NCBI GenBank assembly: GCA_041747755.1
Contig: JBGTEN010000264.1
Coordinates: 1 to 25,110 of the forward strand
DNA length: 25,110 nucleotides
Source of the DNA: Aurantibrevibacter sp041747755
GTDB taxonomy: Bacteria; Bacteroidota; Bacteroidia; Flavobacteriales; Flavobacteriaceae
Reading direction: 5' to 3'
Under the pieces are notes generated by a model that was given only the letters and a program-made list of their open reading frames with translations, did no database searches and was not told the origin of the DNA. This document shows, one piece after another, positions 9,252 to 17,299 of the stretch (its first letter is position 1; the number at the start of each line of letters is the position of its first letter). The position numbers were made by a program, and so were the translations under genes.

Positions 9252-10268
9252 TTATATTTTAGCGGACTTTACAGTTTTAATGATACGCCCGGCTATTTTG
9301 TACGGATCTCCGTTAGAAGCTGGTCTTCTGTCTTCCAACCATCCTTTCCAGCCACTTTCTACTGTAGCGATAGGAATACGTATAGAAGCACCTCTATCAG
9401 AAACTCCATATTTAAAATCGTGAATAGAAGCGGTTTCATGTAAACCGGTTAAGCGTTGATCATTAAACTCACCATAAACTGCAATATGTTCTTTTACAAC
9501 CGGACGGAAAGCTTCACATATTTTCTCATAAACCTCCTTGGATCCTGCGGTACGCAAAATACTGTTAGAGAAATTGGCGTGCATCCCTGAACCATTCCAG
9601 TCCATATCTTTTCCTAATGGTTTAGGATGGTATTCAATGTAGTAGCCATATTGTTCGGTTAATCTATCTAACAAGTATCTTGCAACCCATAATTCATCCC
9701 CGGCTAGTTTAGCTCCTTTGGCGAACAGTTGAAATTCCCACTGTCCACATGCTACTTCCTGATTTATTCCTTCAAAATTAATACCAGCTGCGATACATAA
9801 ATCCGCATGCTCTTCTACCAATTCTCTACCGTGAGTGTTTTTTCCACCAACAGAGCAGTAGTACATACCTTGAGGAGCGGGATAACCACCGACAGGGAAG
9901 CCCAAAGGCAATTGGGTTGCAGTATCCATTATAAAATATTCTTGCTCAAAACCAAACCAGAAGTCATTATCATCATCATCTATTGTTGCTCTTCCGTTGG
10001 ATACATGAGGTGTTCCATCTGCATTTAAAACTTCAGTCATAACTAAGTAACCATCCTTTCTTGCAGGATCGGGAAAAATAGCCACGGGCTTTAATAAACA
10101 ATCCGATGAACCACCTTCTGCCTGTCTGGTAGAACTGCCATCAAATGACCATATAGGGCAATCTTCCAATTTACCACTGAATTTGTTTACCACTTTGGTC
10201 TTGCTTCTCATGTTTTGGGTGGGGAAGTAACCGTCCAACCAAATGTATTCTAATTTAATTTTACTCAT
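9252..10268 (-). CDS. glnA: Glutamine synthetase, short GSII-like type
   Basis: 338 residues; ATP-dependent ligation of ammonia to glutamate in the cytoplasm. Seen: N-terminal beta-grasp region with CPIWSFDGSST (about 37-47), the glutamate-rich metal/active-site motif WFGFEQEYF (about 104-112), GINQEVACGQWEFQ (about 167-180), the ATP/glutamate-binding WNGSGMHANFS (about 224-234), and RGASIRIP near the C-terminus. Known: length and motifs fit the compact GSII-like class rather than the 470-residue GSI; no Tyr-adenylylation loop is evident. The ATG at 10266-10268 gives a normal N-terminus (MSKIKLEYIWLDG). A TATTTTTG element lies 36 bases upstream. It is divergent from a GSIII gene with a 209-base shared control region, suggesting coordinated or alternating nitrogen control (inference). 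The symbol denotes the activity, not class I. Confidence 0.93.
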   Translation of the reverse strand: MSKIKLEYIWLDGYFPTQNMRSKTKVVNKFSGKLEDCPIWSFDGSSTRQAEGGSSDCLLKPVAIFPDPARKDGYLVMTEVLNADGTPHVSNGRATIDDDDNDFWFGFEQEYFIMDTATQLPLGFPVGGYPAPQGMYYCSVGGKNTHGRELVEEHADLCIAAGINFEGINQEVACGQWEFQLFAKGAKLAGDELWVARYLLDRLTEQYGYYIEYHPKPLGKDMDWNGSGMHANFSNSILRTAGSKEVYEKICEAFRPVVKEHIAVYGEFNDQRLTGLHETASIHDFKYGVSDRGASIRIPIATVESGWKGWLEDRRPASNGDPYKIAGRIIKTVKSAKI

Positions 10269-10304
10269 AATATGGGTTGTTAATTTTTTCGGTTATGAAA
10301 CAAG

Positions 10305-10312
10305 CAAAAATA
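10305..10312 (-). promoter_or_regulatory. Promoter -7 element for the GSII gene
   Basis: On the minus strand this reads TATTTTTG, an exact match to the Bacteroidota TAnnTTTG -7 element, placing the transcript start roughly 30 bases before the ATG. No convincing TTG lies at the usual upstream spacing, so regulation by an activator is possible. Confidence 0.5.
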
Positions 10313-10344
10313 TGTTTTTTGTTGAATAATATGAATTTTAATAG

Positions 10345-10383
10345 GGGTATTTACAAAAAATATGCATATTATTTTCGTTACCC
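10345..10383. promoter_or_regulatory. Dyad in the shared GSII/GSIII control region
   Basis: A perfect 12-base palindrome AATATGCATATT (10359-10370) is flanked almost symmetrically by GGGTA (10345-10349) and TACCC (10379-10383); the two dyad centres differ by half a base. It lies close to the midpoint of the divergent intergenic region, just upstream of the predicted GSII promoter. It is a candidate binding site for a nitrogen-responsive dimeric regulator. AT-rich DNA yields chance palindromes, so confidence is limited. Confidence 0.4.
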
Positions 10384-10477
10384 TTGTTATTTTAGGGGTT
10401 AATTGAAAAATAAATATTTTTAAATCGTTTAATTATTAAATCCTTAATTTTATTGCCTTAAATCACAAGCAACTAGT

Positions 10478-12664
10478 ATGTCTAAAATACGTTTTGATGC
10501 CATTGCAGAGAGTCAGAAAAGAGATCGCATAATCATAGAAGAAAAAGGAAGACGTTCAGCCTTATTTGGCACCAATGTTTTTAATGATGAACGCATGATA
10601 CAATACCTCACTAAAGATGCACTGGAGAGTGTAAAAGGGGCTATTTTTTCAGGATCTAAAATTGATAGAAAGATTGCAGATCAGGTAGCTGAATCTATGA
10701 AAACTTGGGCCATTTCAATGGGAGCTACCCACTACACTCATTGGTTTCAGCCGCTTACGGGAACTACTGCCGAAAAACACGACGCTTTTTTCGATTTATT
10801 ACCAGATGGTAGGGCGTTGGAAAAGTTTGGAGGAGGGCAATTGGTACAGCAAGAACCAGATGCTTCCAGTTTTCCGAGTGGAGGAATTCGCAATACTTTT
10901 GAGGCCAGAGGTTATACTGCATGGGATCCCAGTTCACCTGCTTTTATTTACGGCACCACCTTATGTATTCCTACCATTTTTGTCGCTTATACTGGTGAGG
11001 CTTTAGATAATAAAGCACCACTATTACGCGCTTTGAGCGCCATTGATGAAGCGGCCACGGCAGTTGCCCGGTATTTTGATAAAAATGTGGCGAAAGTCAA
11101 TGCAACACTGGGTTGGGAGCAAGAGTATTTTTTGGTGGACAAAGCCTTGGCCTATTCTCGTCCGGATATCTTAATGACCGGTCGCACTTTGGTTGGTCAT
11201 TCAGCTGCAAAGGGGCAGCAGTTAGATGACCACTATTTCGGAGTAATTCCGGGACGTGTCCTGAGCTTTATGAGCGACTTGGAAAAGGAGTGTACTAAAT
11301 TGGGCATTCCTGTGAAGACACGCCACAATGAGGTAGCACCAAATCAGTTTGAGCTGGCACCCGTTTTTGAAGAGGCCAATTTAGCTGTAGATCATAACTC
11401 CCTGCTTATGGATGTCATGGATAAAATTGCGGATAGGCATAATTTTAAAGTGCTTTTTCATGAAAAGCCATTCGCAGACATCAATGGTTCCGGAAAACAT
11501 AACAATTGGTCTTTGGCGACAGATACCGGCGTAAATTTATTAAGTCCCGGATCTACACCTATGAAAAATCTTCAATTTCTGACCTTTTTTGTGAATACGA
11601 TAAAGGCAGTAGATACTTATGAGGAATTGTTACGTTCCTCAATTGCATCTGCAAGTAATGACTATAGACTTGGTGCAAATGAAGCCCCTCCTGCTATCAT
11701 ATCTATTTTCATAGGAAAGCAATTGAGCAGCGTTTTAGATGAACTTGAAGGTGTATCACACGGAAAATTATCACCGGAAGAAAAAACAGAATTGAAATTG
11801 AATGTAGTTGGTAAGATTCCTGAAATTTTACAAGACAATACAGATAGGAACCGTACTTCCCCCTTTGCCTTTACAGGAAATAAGTTTGAAATGCGGGGTG
11901 TAGGCTCCAAAACAAATTGCGCTAAACCTATGACGGTTTTAAACACCATTGTTGCCAGGCAGCTTTTGGCTTTTAAAAAAGAGGTGGATTCGCTCATAGA
12001 CAAGAAAAATCTTAAAAAAGATGAAGCCATTTTTAATGTGCTGCGAGAGTATATAAAAACGTGTAAAAGAATTCGGTTTGAGGGCGATGGTTACAGTGAA
12101 GATTGGGAAAAAGAGGCCAAACGCAGAAAGTTAAGCAATAACAAAAACACCCCGGAAGCACTTCAGGTGTTAACCTCTAAAGAAAGCCTATTGCTTTTTA
12201 AATCGATGAAGGTAATGAGTGAGGTAGAAGTTACTGCACGACAAGAGGTTGAACTAGAAACTTATATTTTTCAGGTTCAGATTGAGGGCAGGGTGTTTAA
12301 TGAACTTGTTTATAACCATATTATTCCGGCTGCTGTCACTTACCAAAACCAATTGATAACCAATGTAAATGGTTTAAAAGATATTTATGGTGCTGCTTAC
12401 AAGAAGTTATCCGATGCGCAATTGGGAATTATTGAACAAATTGGAGAGCATATCGGAGAACTTAAAAAGAAAACAGATGCGATGACAGATGCCCGAAAAA
12501 GTGCAAATGCTTTAAAAGATACCCATAAAAAGGCATTTGCATACTGCGAAAATGTAAAACCTTATTTTGACCAAATTCGCTACCATAGTGATAAATTGGA
12601 GCAATTGGTAGACAACCAATTATGGCCTTTAACCAAGTACAGGGAAATTTTATTGATTAAGTAA
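10478..12664 (+). CDS. glnN: Glutamine synthetase type III
   Basis: 728 residues, the usual length for GSIII. Cytoplasmic glutamine formation from glutamate, ammonia and ATP. Seen: a GSIII-specific N-terminal region (ALFGTNVFNDERMIQYL; THYTHWFQPLTG), catalytic LGWEQEYFLVD (from about residue 211), NGSGKHNNWS (from residue 336), RLGANEAPPAI (from residue 397), and a long helical C-terminal extension rich in Lys/Glu (IGEHIGELKKKTDAM) ending in LWPLTKYRE. Known: GSIII is typical of Bacteroidota and some cyanobacteria and forms dodecamers unlike GSI. The ATG at 10478 gives the expected MSKIRFDAI start. It is followed by a strong terminator and is probably monocistronic. It is divergent from the GSII gene; why two synthetases are kept is not visible from sequence. 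Confidence 0.95.
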   Translation: MSKIRFDAIAESQKRDRIIIEEKGRRSALFGTNVFNDERMIQYLTKDALESVKGAIFSGSKIDRKIADQVAESMKTWAISMGATHYTHWFQPLTGTTAEKHDAFFDLLPDGRALEKFGGGQLVQQEPDASSFPSGGIRNTFEARGYTAWDPSSPAFIYGTTLCIPTIFVAYTGEALDNKAPLLRALSAIDEAATAVARYFDKNVAKVNATLGWEQEYFLVDKALAYSRPDILMTGRTLVGHSAAKGQQLDDHYFGVIPGRVLSFMSDLEKECTKLGIPVKTRHNEVAPNQFELAPVFEEANLAVDHNSLLMDVMDKIADRHNFKVLFHEKPFADINGSGKHNNWSLATDTGVNLLSPGSTPMKNLQFLTFFVNTIKAVDTYEELLRSSIASASNDYRLGANEAPPAIISIFIGKQLSSVLDELEGVSHGKLSPEEKTELKLNVVGKIPEILQDNTDRNRTSPFAFTGNKFEMRGVGSKTNCAKPMTVLNTIVARQLLAFKKEVDSLIDKKNLKKDEAIFNVLREYIKTCKRIRFEGDGYSEDWEKEAKRRKLSNNKNTPEALQVLTSKESLLLFKSMKVMSEVEVTARQEVELETYIFQVQIEGRVFNELVYNHIIPAAVTYQNQLITNVNGLKDIYGAAYKKLSDAQLGIIEQIGEHIGELKKKTDAMTDARKSANALKDTHKKAFAYCENVKPYFDQIRYHSDKLEQLVDNQLWPLTKYREILLIK

Positions 12665-12718
12665 CTACCAGTTTCAATCTAAATGGTTAAACGGGAAAAG
12701 TTAATTTTCCAAAATTTA

Positions 12719-12745
12719 AAAGTCCTCAAAGTGAGGGCTTTTTTT
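12719..12745 (+). terminator. Rho-independent terminator of the GSIII gene
   Basis: AAAGTCCTC (12719-12727), 5-base loop, GAGGGCTTT (12733-12741) with one G-T pair, followed by a T-run to 12745. It lies 54 bases after the GSIII stop and separates it from purM. Confidence 0.85.
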
Positions 12746-12756
12746 ATGGATTCCGC

Positions 12757-12764
12757 TATTTTTG
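12757..12764 (+). promoter_or_regulatory. Promoter -7 element for purM
   Basis: TATTTTTG is an exact TAnnTTTG match 16 bases before the purM ATG and just after the GSIII terminator, which implies a very short leader. No clear TTG -33 element is present at the usual spacing. Confidence 0.55.
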
Positions 12765-12780
12765 TCATAAATAAATAATA

Positions 12781-13959
12781 ATGAGTTCATCTAATAGCGA
12801 AAGATATAATCAAAGAGGAGTTTCAGCATCTAAAGAGGATGTACACAATGCGATTAAAAATTTGGAAAAGGGGCTATTTCCAAAATCGTTTTGCAAAATT
12901 GTACCGGATTATCTGACAAATGATGAAGAGTATTGTTTGGTAATGCATGCAGATGGAGCCGGGACTAAATCTTCATTGGCCTATGTATACTGGAAAGAAA
13001 CAGGAGACTTGTCTGTTTGGAAGGGAATTGCTCAGGATGCGCTAATTATGAATATTGATGACCTTATTTGCGTTGGGGCTGTTAATACTATTATGTTATC
13101 ATCAACTATTGGCCGAAATAAAAACAATATTCCCGGAGAAGTGATTGCAGCAATTATAAGCGGCACCGAGGAACTCATTGCTGAATTAAAGAAACACGGT
13201 ATCAATATATATTCTACCGGTGGAGAAACAGCAGACGTAGGGGATTTAGTCCGGACCATTATTGTAGATTCTACGGTTATGGCCAGAGTAAAACGAACAG
13301 ATGTAATAGACAATGCTAATATTCGCGAAGGTGATGTTATTGTAGGGCTGGCCTCTTATGGGCAAGCTACTTATGAAACTGAGTACAATGGCGGTATGGG
13401 CAGTAATGGACTCACCTCAGCACGGCATGATGTTTTTTCAAAGTATATAGCTCAAAAATATCCCGAAAGTTTTGATTCATCCGTACCGGAGAATCTGGTC
13501 TATATTGGAAATAAAAAACTAACTGATACTGTTTTAGAATCGCCTTTAGATGCCGGTAAATTGGTTTTATCACCTACAAGAACCTACGCCCCAATTGTAA
13601 AGAAGATTTTGCAACGATTTACTCCGTCAGAGATTCATGGTATGGTGCACTGTAGTGGAGGAGCTCAAACCAAAATTTTACATTTTGTAGATAATTTACA
13701 TATTATAAAGGATAGTTTATTTCCTGTGCCACCTCTTTTTAAGCTTATTCAGGAGCAGTCGGGTACGGATTGGAAAGAAATGTACCAAGTTTTTAATTGC
13801 GGTCACCGCCTTGAGTTTTATGTGCAAAAATCCATTGCTCAAGAATTGATTACCATAGCCCAGAGTTTTGGTGTTGAGGCAAAAATAGTTGGGAAAGTCA
13901 ACCAAAGTGATAGCAAAAGACTCACCATAAAAAGCGAGTTTGGCACCTTTGAGTATTAA
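12781..13959 (+). CDS. purM: Phosphoribosylformylglycinamidine cyclo-ligase (AIR synthase)
   Basis: 392 residues. Converts formylglycinamidine ribonucleotide plus ATP to aminoimidazole ribonucleotide, step five of purine synthesis, in the cytoplasm. Seen: DGAGTK (58-63), the GGETADV segment (147-153) and MGSNGLTSARH (206-216), all typical PurM phosphate/ATP-binding signatures, and a C-terminal AIRS domain with HCSGGAQTKIL. It is somewhat longer than the roughly 345-residue enterobacterial enzyme, as I recall for Bacteroidota homologs. The ATG at 12781 follows a good -7 element. In many Flavobacteriaceae, as I recall, a PurM-type gene sits next to prfA and pyrF; here three redox-related genes lie between them. 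No pur operon neighbours are visible in the window apart from the distant purU. Confidence 0.9.
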   Translation: MSSSNSERYNQRGVSASKEDVHNAIKNLEKGLFPKSFCKIVPDYLTNDEEYCLVMHADGAGTKSSLAYVYWKETGDLSVWKGIAQDALIMNIDDLICVGAVNTIMLSSTIGRNKNNIPGEVIAAIISGTEELIAELKKHGINIYSTGGETADVGDLVRTIIVDSTVMARVKRTDVIDNANIREGDVIVGLASYGQATYETEYNGGMGSNGLTSARHDVFSKYIAQKYPESFDSSVPENLVYIGNKKLTDTVLESPLDAGKLVLSPTRTYAPIVKKILQRFTPSEIHGMVHCSGGAQTKILHFVDNLHIIKDSLFPVPPLFKLIQEQSGTDWKEMYQVFNCGHRLEFYVQKSIAQELITIAQSFGVEAKIVGKVNQSDSKRLTIKSEFGTFEY

Positions 13960-14010
13960 TGCATACGAATACCTCAATTCTCACGTTGTCCTTAGTATAA
14001 ATCCAAAGCT

Positions 14011-14460
14011 ATGGAAAGAAAACAATTTTTAAGAAGTTTAGGTGCTGGTGCAGCCTTTGCATTAACATTTCCCTGTTTAAATGGATGCTCAAAAAGTGAT
14101 GAGCCCGGAAATATAGCGGAGGTACCCACAGGTGTAGATTTTACAATCGATTTAAATTCTGCTGAGGGTTCCAAATTACAGAACAATGGTAGTTTTATAC
14201 TAAAAAACTTAGTGGTTGTTGCCAAAAATCTGGAAGGCAACTTTATAGCTGCAAGTCAGGTATGTAGCCATGAAGCTTATGACCAGGTTCGTTTTACTAG
14301 TAATAGTGGCGGCATTTTTTTCTGTGATGTGCATGGATCCCGCTTTGGGCAAACAGGGACACCTTTAAATCAACCGACGGGTGGAGTAAACAAACCTGCA
14401 GAACCTTTAAAAATATTTCAAACAGAACTTAATGGTACTATCCTTAGGGTTTTTGAATAA
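14011..14460 (+). CDS. Rieske [2Fe-2S] lipoprotein
   Basis: 149 residues. Seen: the N-terminus MERKQFLRSLGAGAAF resembles a Tat-type signal (RK-x-FL variant), followed by a lipobox LNGC with Cys26 as the likely lipidated residue. A Rieske domain follows: C85-S-H87 in VCSHEAY and C105-x-x-H108 in FFCDVHGSRF, the two Cys and two His that hold a [2Fe-2S] cluster. Known: a cofactored electron-transfer protein exported folded by Tat fits this family. The likely role is envelope electron transfer with an unknown partner; it is too small to be an oxygenase. The thioredoxin-like gene starts 27 bases downstream and apbE follows, so the three probably form an operon. The ATG at 14011 is chosen because it gives the complete signal. 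Confidence 0.88.
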   Translation: MERKQFLRSLGAGAAFALTFPCLNGCSKSDEPGNIAEVPTGVDFTIDLNSAEGSKLQNNGSFILKNLVVVAKNLEGNFIAASQVCSHEAYDQVRFTSNSGGIFFCDVHGSRFGQTGTPLNQPTGGVNKPAEPLKIFQTELNGTILRVFE

Positions 14461-14487
14461 TTAGGTACAACATTTAAAGTTCTCCCC

Positions 14488-14922
14488 ATGAAATATCTAG
14501 TTGTATTCCTGTGTTATTTTATCTCCCTTTACGCTTATGGACAAGATTGGAACGGAAGTTTTGATGAGGCTTTGTCCAATGCCAAACGTTCAAACAAACC
14601 AATAGTATTGATTTTTTCCGGGTCGGATTGGTGCGGTCCCTGCATAAGCTTGGATAAAAGAATCTGGCAGTCCAAAGAGTTTCAAAACTATGCAAGAGAG
14701 CATTATATTTTATATAAAGCCGATTTTCCCAGGAAAAAGAGCAATGCTTTAGAAGAGTCCAAAATAAGAGAGAATAAAACTCTAGCAGAAAAATTTAACC
14801 CAAAAGGCTACTTTCCACTCGTTGTTATCCTAAACAAAAATCAGAACGTTTTAGGTACTACAGGTTTTAAAAAAGGCAGCCCTGCAAACTATATTGCGCA
14901 TTTAAATTCTTTAATCAAGTGA
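14488..14922 (+). CDS. Exported thioredoxin-family protein
   Basis: 144 residues. Residues 1-18 form a signal peptide (MKYLVVFLCYFISLYAYG, then QD). The mature part is a thioredoxin fold with redox motif WCGPC (Cys49, Cys52) preceded by IVLIFSGSD and a later YFPLVVILN holding the cis-proline position. It resembles the thioredoxin_7/DUF255-like group that often acts as a periplasmic thiol reductant. The substrate is unknown; the Rieske protein upstream and the ApbE downstream make a role in an envelope redox chain plausible (inference). Its TGA overlaps the GTG of apbE by four bases, implying translational coupling. Confidence 0.87.
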   Translation: MKYLVVFLCYFISLYAYGQDWNGSFDEALSNAKRSNKPIVLIFSGSDWCGPCISLDKRIWQSKEFQNYAREHYILYKADFPRKKSNALEESKIRENKTLAEKFNPKGYFPLVVILNKNQNVLGTTGFKKGSPANYIAHLNSLIK

Positions 14923-15914
14923 AATTTTTAACCCTTATATCTATTTGCCTATGTGCATTTATTTCTTTTGGGCAAGAGAATGGGTTTGTGAGTGTAAAGC
15001 GTACGCTAAAGCTTATGGGTAGCGAATTTGATATTACCGTAGTTACCCTAAACGAAGAAATAGGATATATTAATATTGAAGAGATTGCTGCGGAAATAAG
15101 ACGTATTGAAAAATTAATTTCTTCCGTAGATGAAGACTCAGAGACATTCCTTATAAATAAAAATGCAGGAATTAAACCGGTTAAAGTAAGTTCGGACCTT
15201 TTTAAACTTATAGCTCGCTCCAAACAAATTTCTGAAATCACAAGTGGTGCTTTTGATATCACTTACGCTCCATTGCACGAGCTATGGAAATTTGATGGTT
15301 CTATGAGTTATTTGCCATCTGAAGCCGATATTAAAAAAGCAATCAATAAGATAGGTTACAATAAAATTATTCTCGATGAGAAAGAAAGTACAGTTTTTCT
15401 TTTGGAAAAAGGAATGAAAATAAGTTTTGATGCTATTGGCAAGGGCTATGCTATAGATAAAGCCAAAGAACTTATTGTATCTAAAGAAGTCAGGGCAGGA
15501 GTAATAAATTCATCAGGTACACTTACCACTTGGGGAACAAAAGCAACGGGAGAAAAATGGTTATTGGGTGTAGCCAATCCCATGAATACTGCCAATATCT
15601 TTTCTTGGCTTCCTATTGTGGAGTCATCCTCAGCCACAGCTGGAAATAGGGAAGAATTTATTAGTTTCAAAGATAAAAAATACACAAATATTTTAGACCC
15701 AAGAACAGGTTATCCTGCCAATGGTATTAGGAGTGTTTCCGTTTTTGGTAAAAATGCAGAGTTCTGTGACGCGCTTTCCACAGCCATTTATGTTTTGGGA
15801 AAAGACTTGGGTTTATCCTTAATAAATCAATTGGCTGGGACTGAGGTAGTACTTATTGATAACGATAACAAAGTGTACAGAAGCTTTGGGATATTATTTG
15901 AAAACACACCATAA
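14919..15914 (+). CDS. apbE: FAD:protein FMN transferase
   Basis: 331 residues. Attaches FMN to Thr/Ser of target proteins using FAD, outside the cytoplasm. Seen: signal peptide (residues 1-18, ISFG before QE), KLMGSEFDITV, SGAFDITYAPL (109-119), ISFDAIGKGYAID (168-180), INSSGTLTTWG (196-206), ILDPRTGYP (258-266) and DALST (284-288) whose Asp and Thr match the family metal site. The usual Asp in the (S/G)GD segment is Thr here (SSGTL), a minor deviation. Start: GTG at 14919, overlapping the preceding TGA; no better start keeps the signal peptide. No flavinylation target is recognisable in the window. As I recall, flavobacterial relatives of this cassette often continue with DUF4266 and DUF3570 genes; these are absent here. 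Confidence 0.9.
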   Translation: MKFLTLISICLCAFISFGQENGFVSVKRTLKLMGSEFDITVVTLNEEIGYINIEEIAAEIRRIEKLISSVDEDSETFLINKNAGIKPVKVSSDLFKLIARSKQISEITSGAFDITYAPLHELWKFDGSMSYLPSEADIKKAINKIGYNKIILDEKESTVFLLEKGMKISFDAIGKGYAIDKAKELIVSKEVRAGVINSSGTLTTWGTKATGEKWLLGVANPMNTANIFSWLPIVESSSATAGNREEFISFKDKKYTNILDPRTGYPANGIRSVSVFGKNAEFCDALSTAIYVLGKDLGLSLINQLAGTEVVLIDNDNKVYRSFGILFENTP

Positions 15915-15957
15915 AATAGCTTTTTTTCATTTATAAAGTTACGATTAATTTTAGATT

Positions 15958-16028
15958 ACCTCTCCTCTTGTGCCGAGCTTGCCGAGGTATGGAGAGGTCG
16001 GGACGGTTTTTGGCTCAATGACCAAAAC
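15958..16028. repeat. Intergenic inverted-repeat element, REP-like
   Basis: ACCTCTCC (15958-15965) and GGAGAGGT (15991-15998) are perfect complements around a 25-base interior containing two related segments, CTTGTGCCGAG and CTTGCCGAG. Right after it, GGTTTTTGG and CCAAAAC (16006-16028) form a second, slightly imperfect hairpin, and a GAGCTTGACGA near 16039 echoes the inner GAGCTTGCCGA. It is more GC-rich than its surroundings. It looks like a dispersed intergenic element; copies elsewhere cannot be checked here. It could also terminate apbE transcription. Confidence 0.45.
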
Positions 16029-16113
16029 GTGATGTATTGAGCTTGACGAAATAAAACTGGTGAAATATCGCTATGGTTTGCCTCAGAGATGATTAGTTTC
16101 TAGAAATTTTTTA

Positions 16114-16147
16114 TTGAATTTAAATGTTCAAAATTATTGTAATTTCG
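16114..16147 (+). promoter_or_regulatory. Possible prfA promoter
   Basis: TTG (16114-16116) and TAATTTCG (16140-16147, one mismatch to TAnnTTTG) are separated by 23 bases, the long end of the usual Bacteroidota spacing. It lies 21 bases before the prfA ATG. Confidence 0.35.
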
Positions 16148-16168
16148 CAAACCAAGTGAAGATTGAAT

Positions 16169-17245
16169 ATGTTAGATAAATTAAATATAGTTAAGCAGCG
16201 GTTTGATGAAATTTCAGACCTTATAATTCAACCCGGAGTAATTGCTAATCAGAAGCGATATGTGCAATTAAACAGAGAGTATAAAGATTTGAAAGCGTTA
16301 ATGGTTAAGCGCGACCAATACATTGAATTCTCCAATAATATGACAGAGGCTCAGGAAATTATTGCAGATGGAAGCGATCCGGAGATGATGGAAATGGCAA
16401 AATTACAACTTGAAGAAGCCAAGGAAGGCTTGCCCAGATTGGAAGAAGAAATTAAGTTGTTATTGATACCCAAAGACCCGGAAGATGCCAAGAACGTGGT
16501 AATGGAAATTCGTGCAGGTACAGGTGGTGACGAAGCCAGTATTTTTGCTGGAGACCTTTATCGGATGTACTCTAAATATTGTGAATCTAAAGGGTGGCGT
16601 ACCAGTGTACTCGATTTTAGTGAAGGTACCAATGGTGGATTTAAGGAAATACAATTTGAAGTTACCGGGGAAGAAGTTTATGGAACCTTAAAATTTGAAG
16701 CCGGGGTGCATCGGGTGCAACGTGTTCCTCAAACTGAAACTCAAGGAAGAGTGCATACTAGTGCTGCAACGGTTATGGTGCTACCTGAAGCCGAAGAGTT
16801 TGATGTACATATAGACCCCAAAGAAGTACGGATAGATTTTTTCTGTTCTTCAGGCCCGGGAGGACAATCTGTAAACACCACCTATTCTGCAGTGCGCCTC
16901 ACGCATTTGCCAACTGGTTTGGTTGCACAATGCCAGGATGAGAAATCGCAACATAAGAATAAAGAAAAGGCTTTCAAGGTATTACGTTCCAGATTATATG
17001 ATATTGAGTTAGCAAAAAGGCAGGAAGAAGATGCTGCCAAGCGTAATTCGCAGGTTAGTAGTGGGGATAGATCGGCGAAGATTAGGACTTATAACTACCC
17101 ACAAGGCCGGGTTACAGATCATAGAATTGGATTAACCTTATATGATTTGCAAAATATTCTTGGTGGTGATGTACAGAAAATCATTGAGGAACTACGATTG
17201 GTTGAAAACACAGAAAAATTAAAAGGAGCGTCTGAGATTTTTTAA
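16169..17245 (+). CDS. prfA: Peptide chain release factor 1
   Basis: 358 residues from the ATG at 16169, the normal RF1 length. Releases the finished peptide at UAA and UAG codons on the ribosome. Seen: helical N-terminal domain; GTGGDEASIF (117-126); stop-codon recognition P-x-T as PQT (187-189) in RVPQTETQGRVHTS, which marks RF1 rather than RF2; and the catalytic GGQ (231-233) in SSGPGGQSVNTT, where Gln is normally methylated by PrmC. An in-frame TTG two codons upstream (16163) would add only MN; the ATG is preferred because homologs start near MLDKL. pyrF follows after 54 bases with no terminator seen, so cotranscription is likely. Confidence 0.96.
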   Translation: MLDKLNIVKQRFDEISDLIIQPGVIANQKRYVQLNREYKDLKALMVKRDQYIEFSNNMTEAQEIIADGSDPEMMEMAKLQLEEAKEGLPRLEEEIKLLLIPKDPEDAKNVVMEIRAGTGGDEASIFAGDLYRMYSKYCESKGWRTSVLDFSEGTNGGFKEIQFEVTGEEVYGTLKFEAGVHRVQRVPQTETQGRVHTSAATVMVLPEAEEFDVHIDPKEVRIDFFCSSGPGGQSVNTTYSAVRLTHLPTGLVAQCQDEKSQHKNKEKAFKVLRSRLYDIELAKRQEEDAAKRNSQVSSGDRSAKIRTYNYPQGRVTDHRIGLTLYDLQNILGGDVQKIIEELRLVENTEKLKGASEIF

Positions 17246-17299
17246 AAAGGTACTTAACCTTAGAAATTTAAGAATTCTTGTTAATATAAAATACGTGGT

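Noticed and set aside
16163..16168. TTG start two codons upstream of the prfA ATG
   Set aside because: It adds only two residues and the ATG at 16169 gives the usual RF1 N-terminus.
16727..16735. PQT instead of PAT in the stop-codon recognition motif of RF1
   Set aside because: The middle position of the P-x-T motif varies in the family; the flanking sequence is canonical, so no altered specificity is implied.
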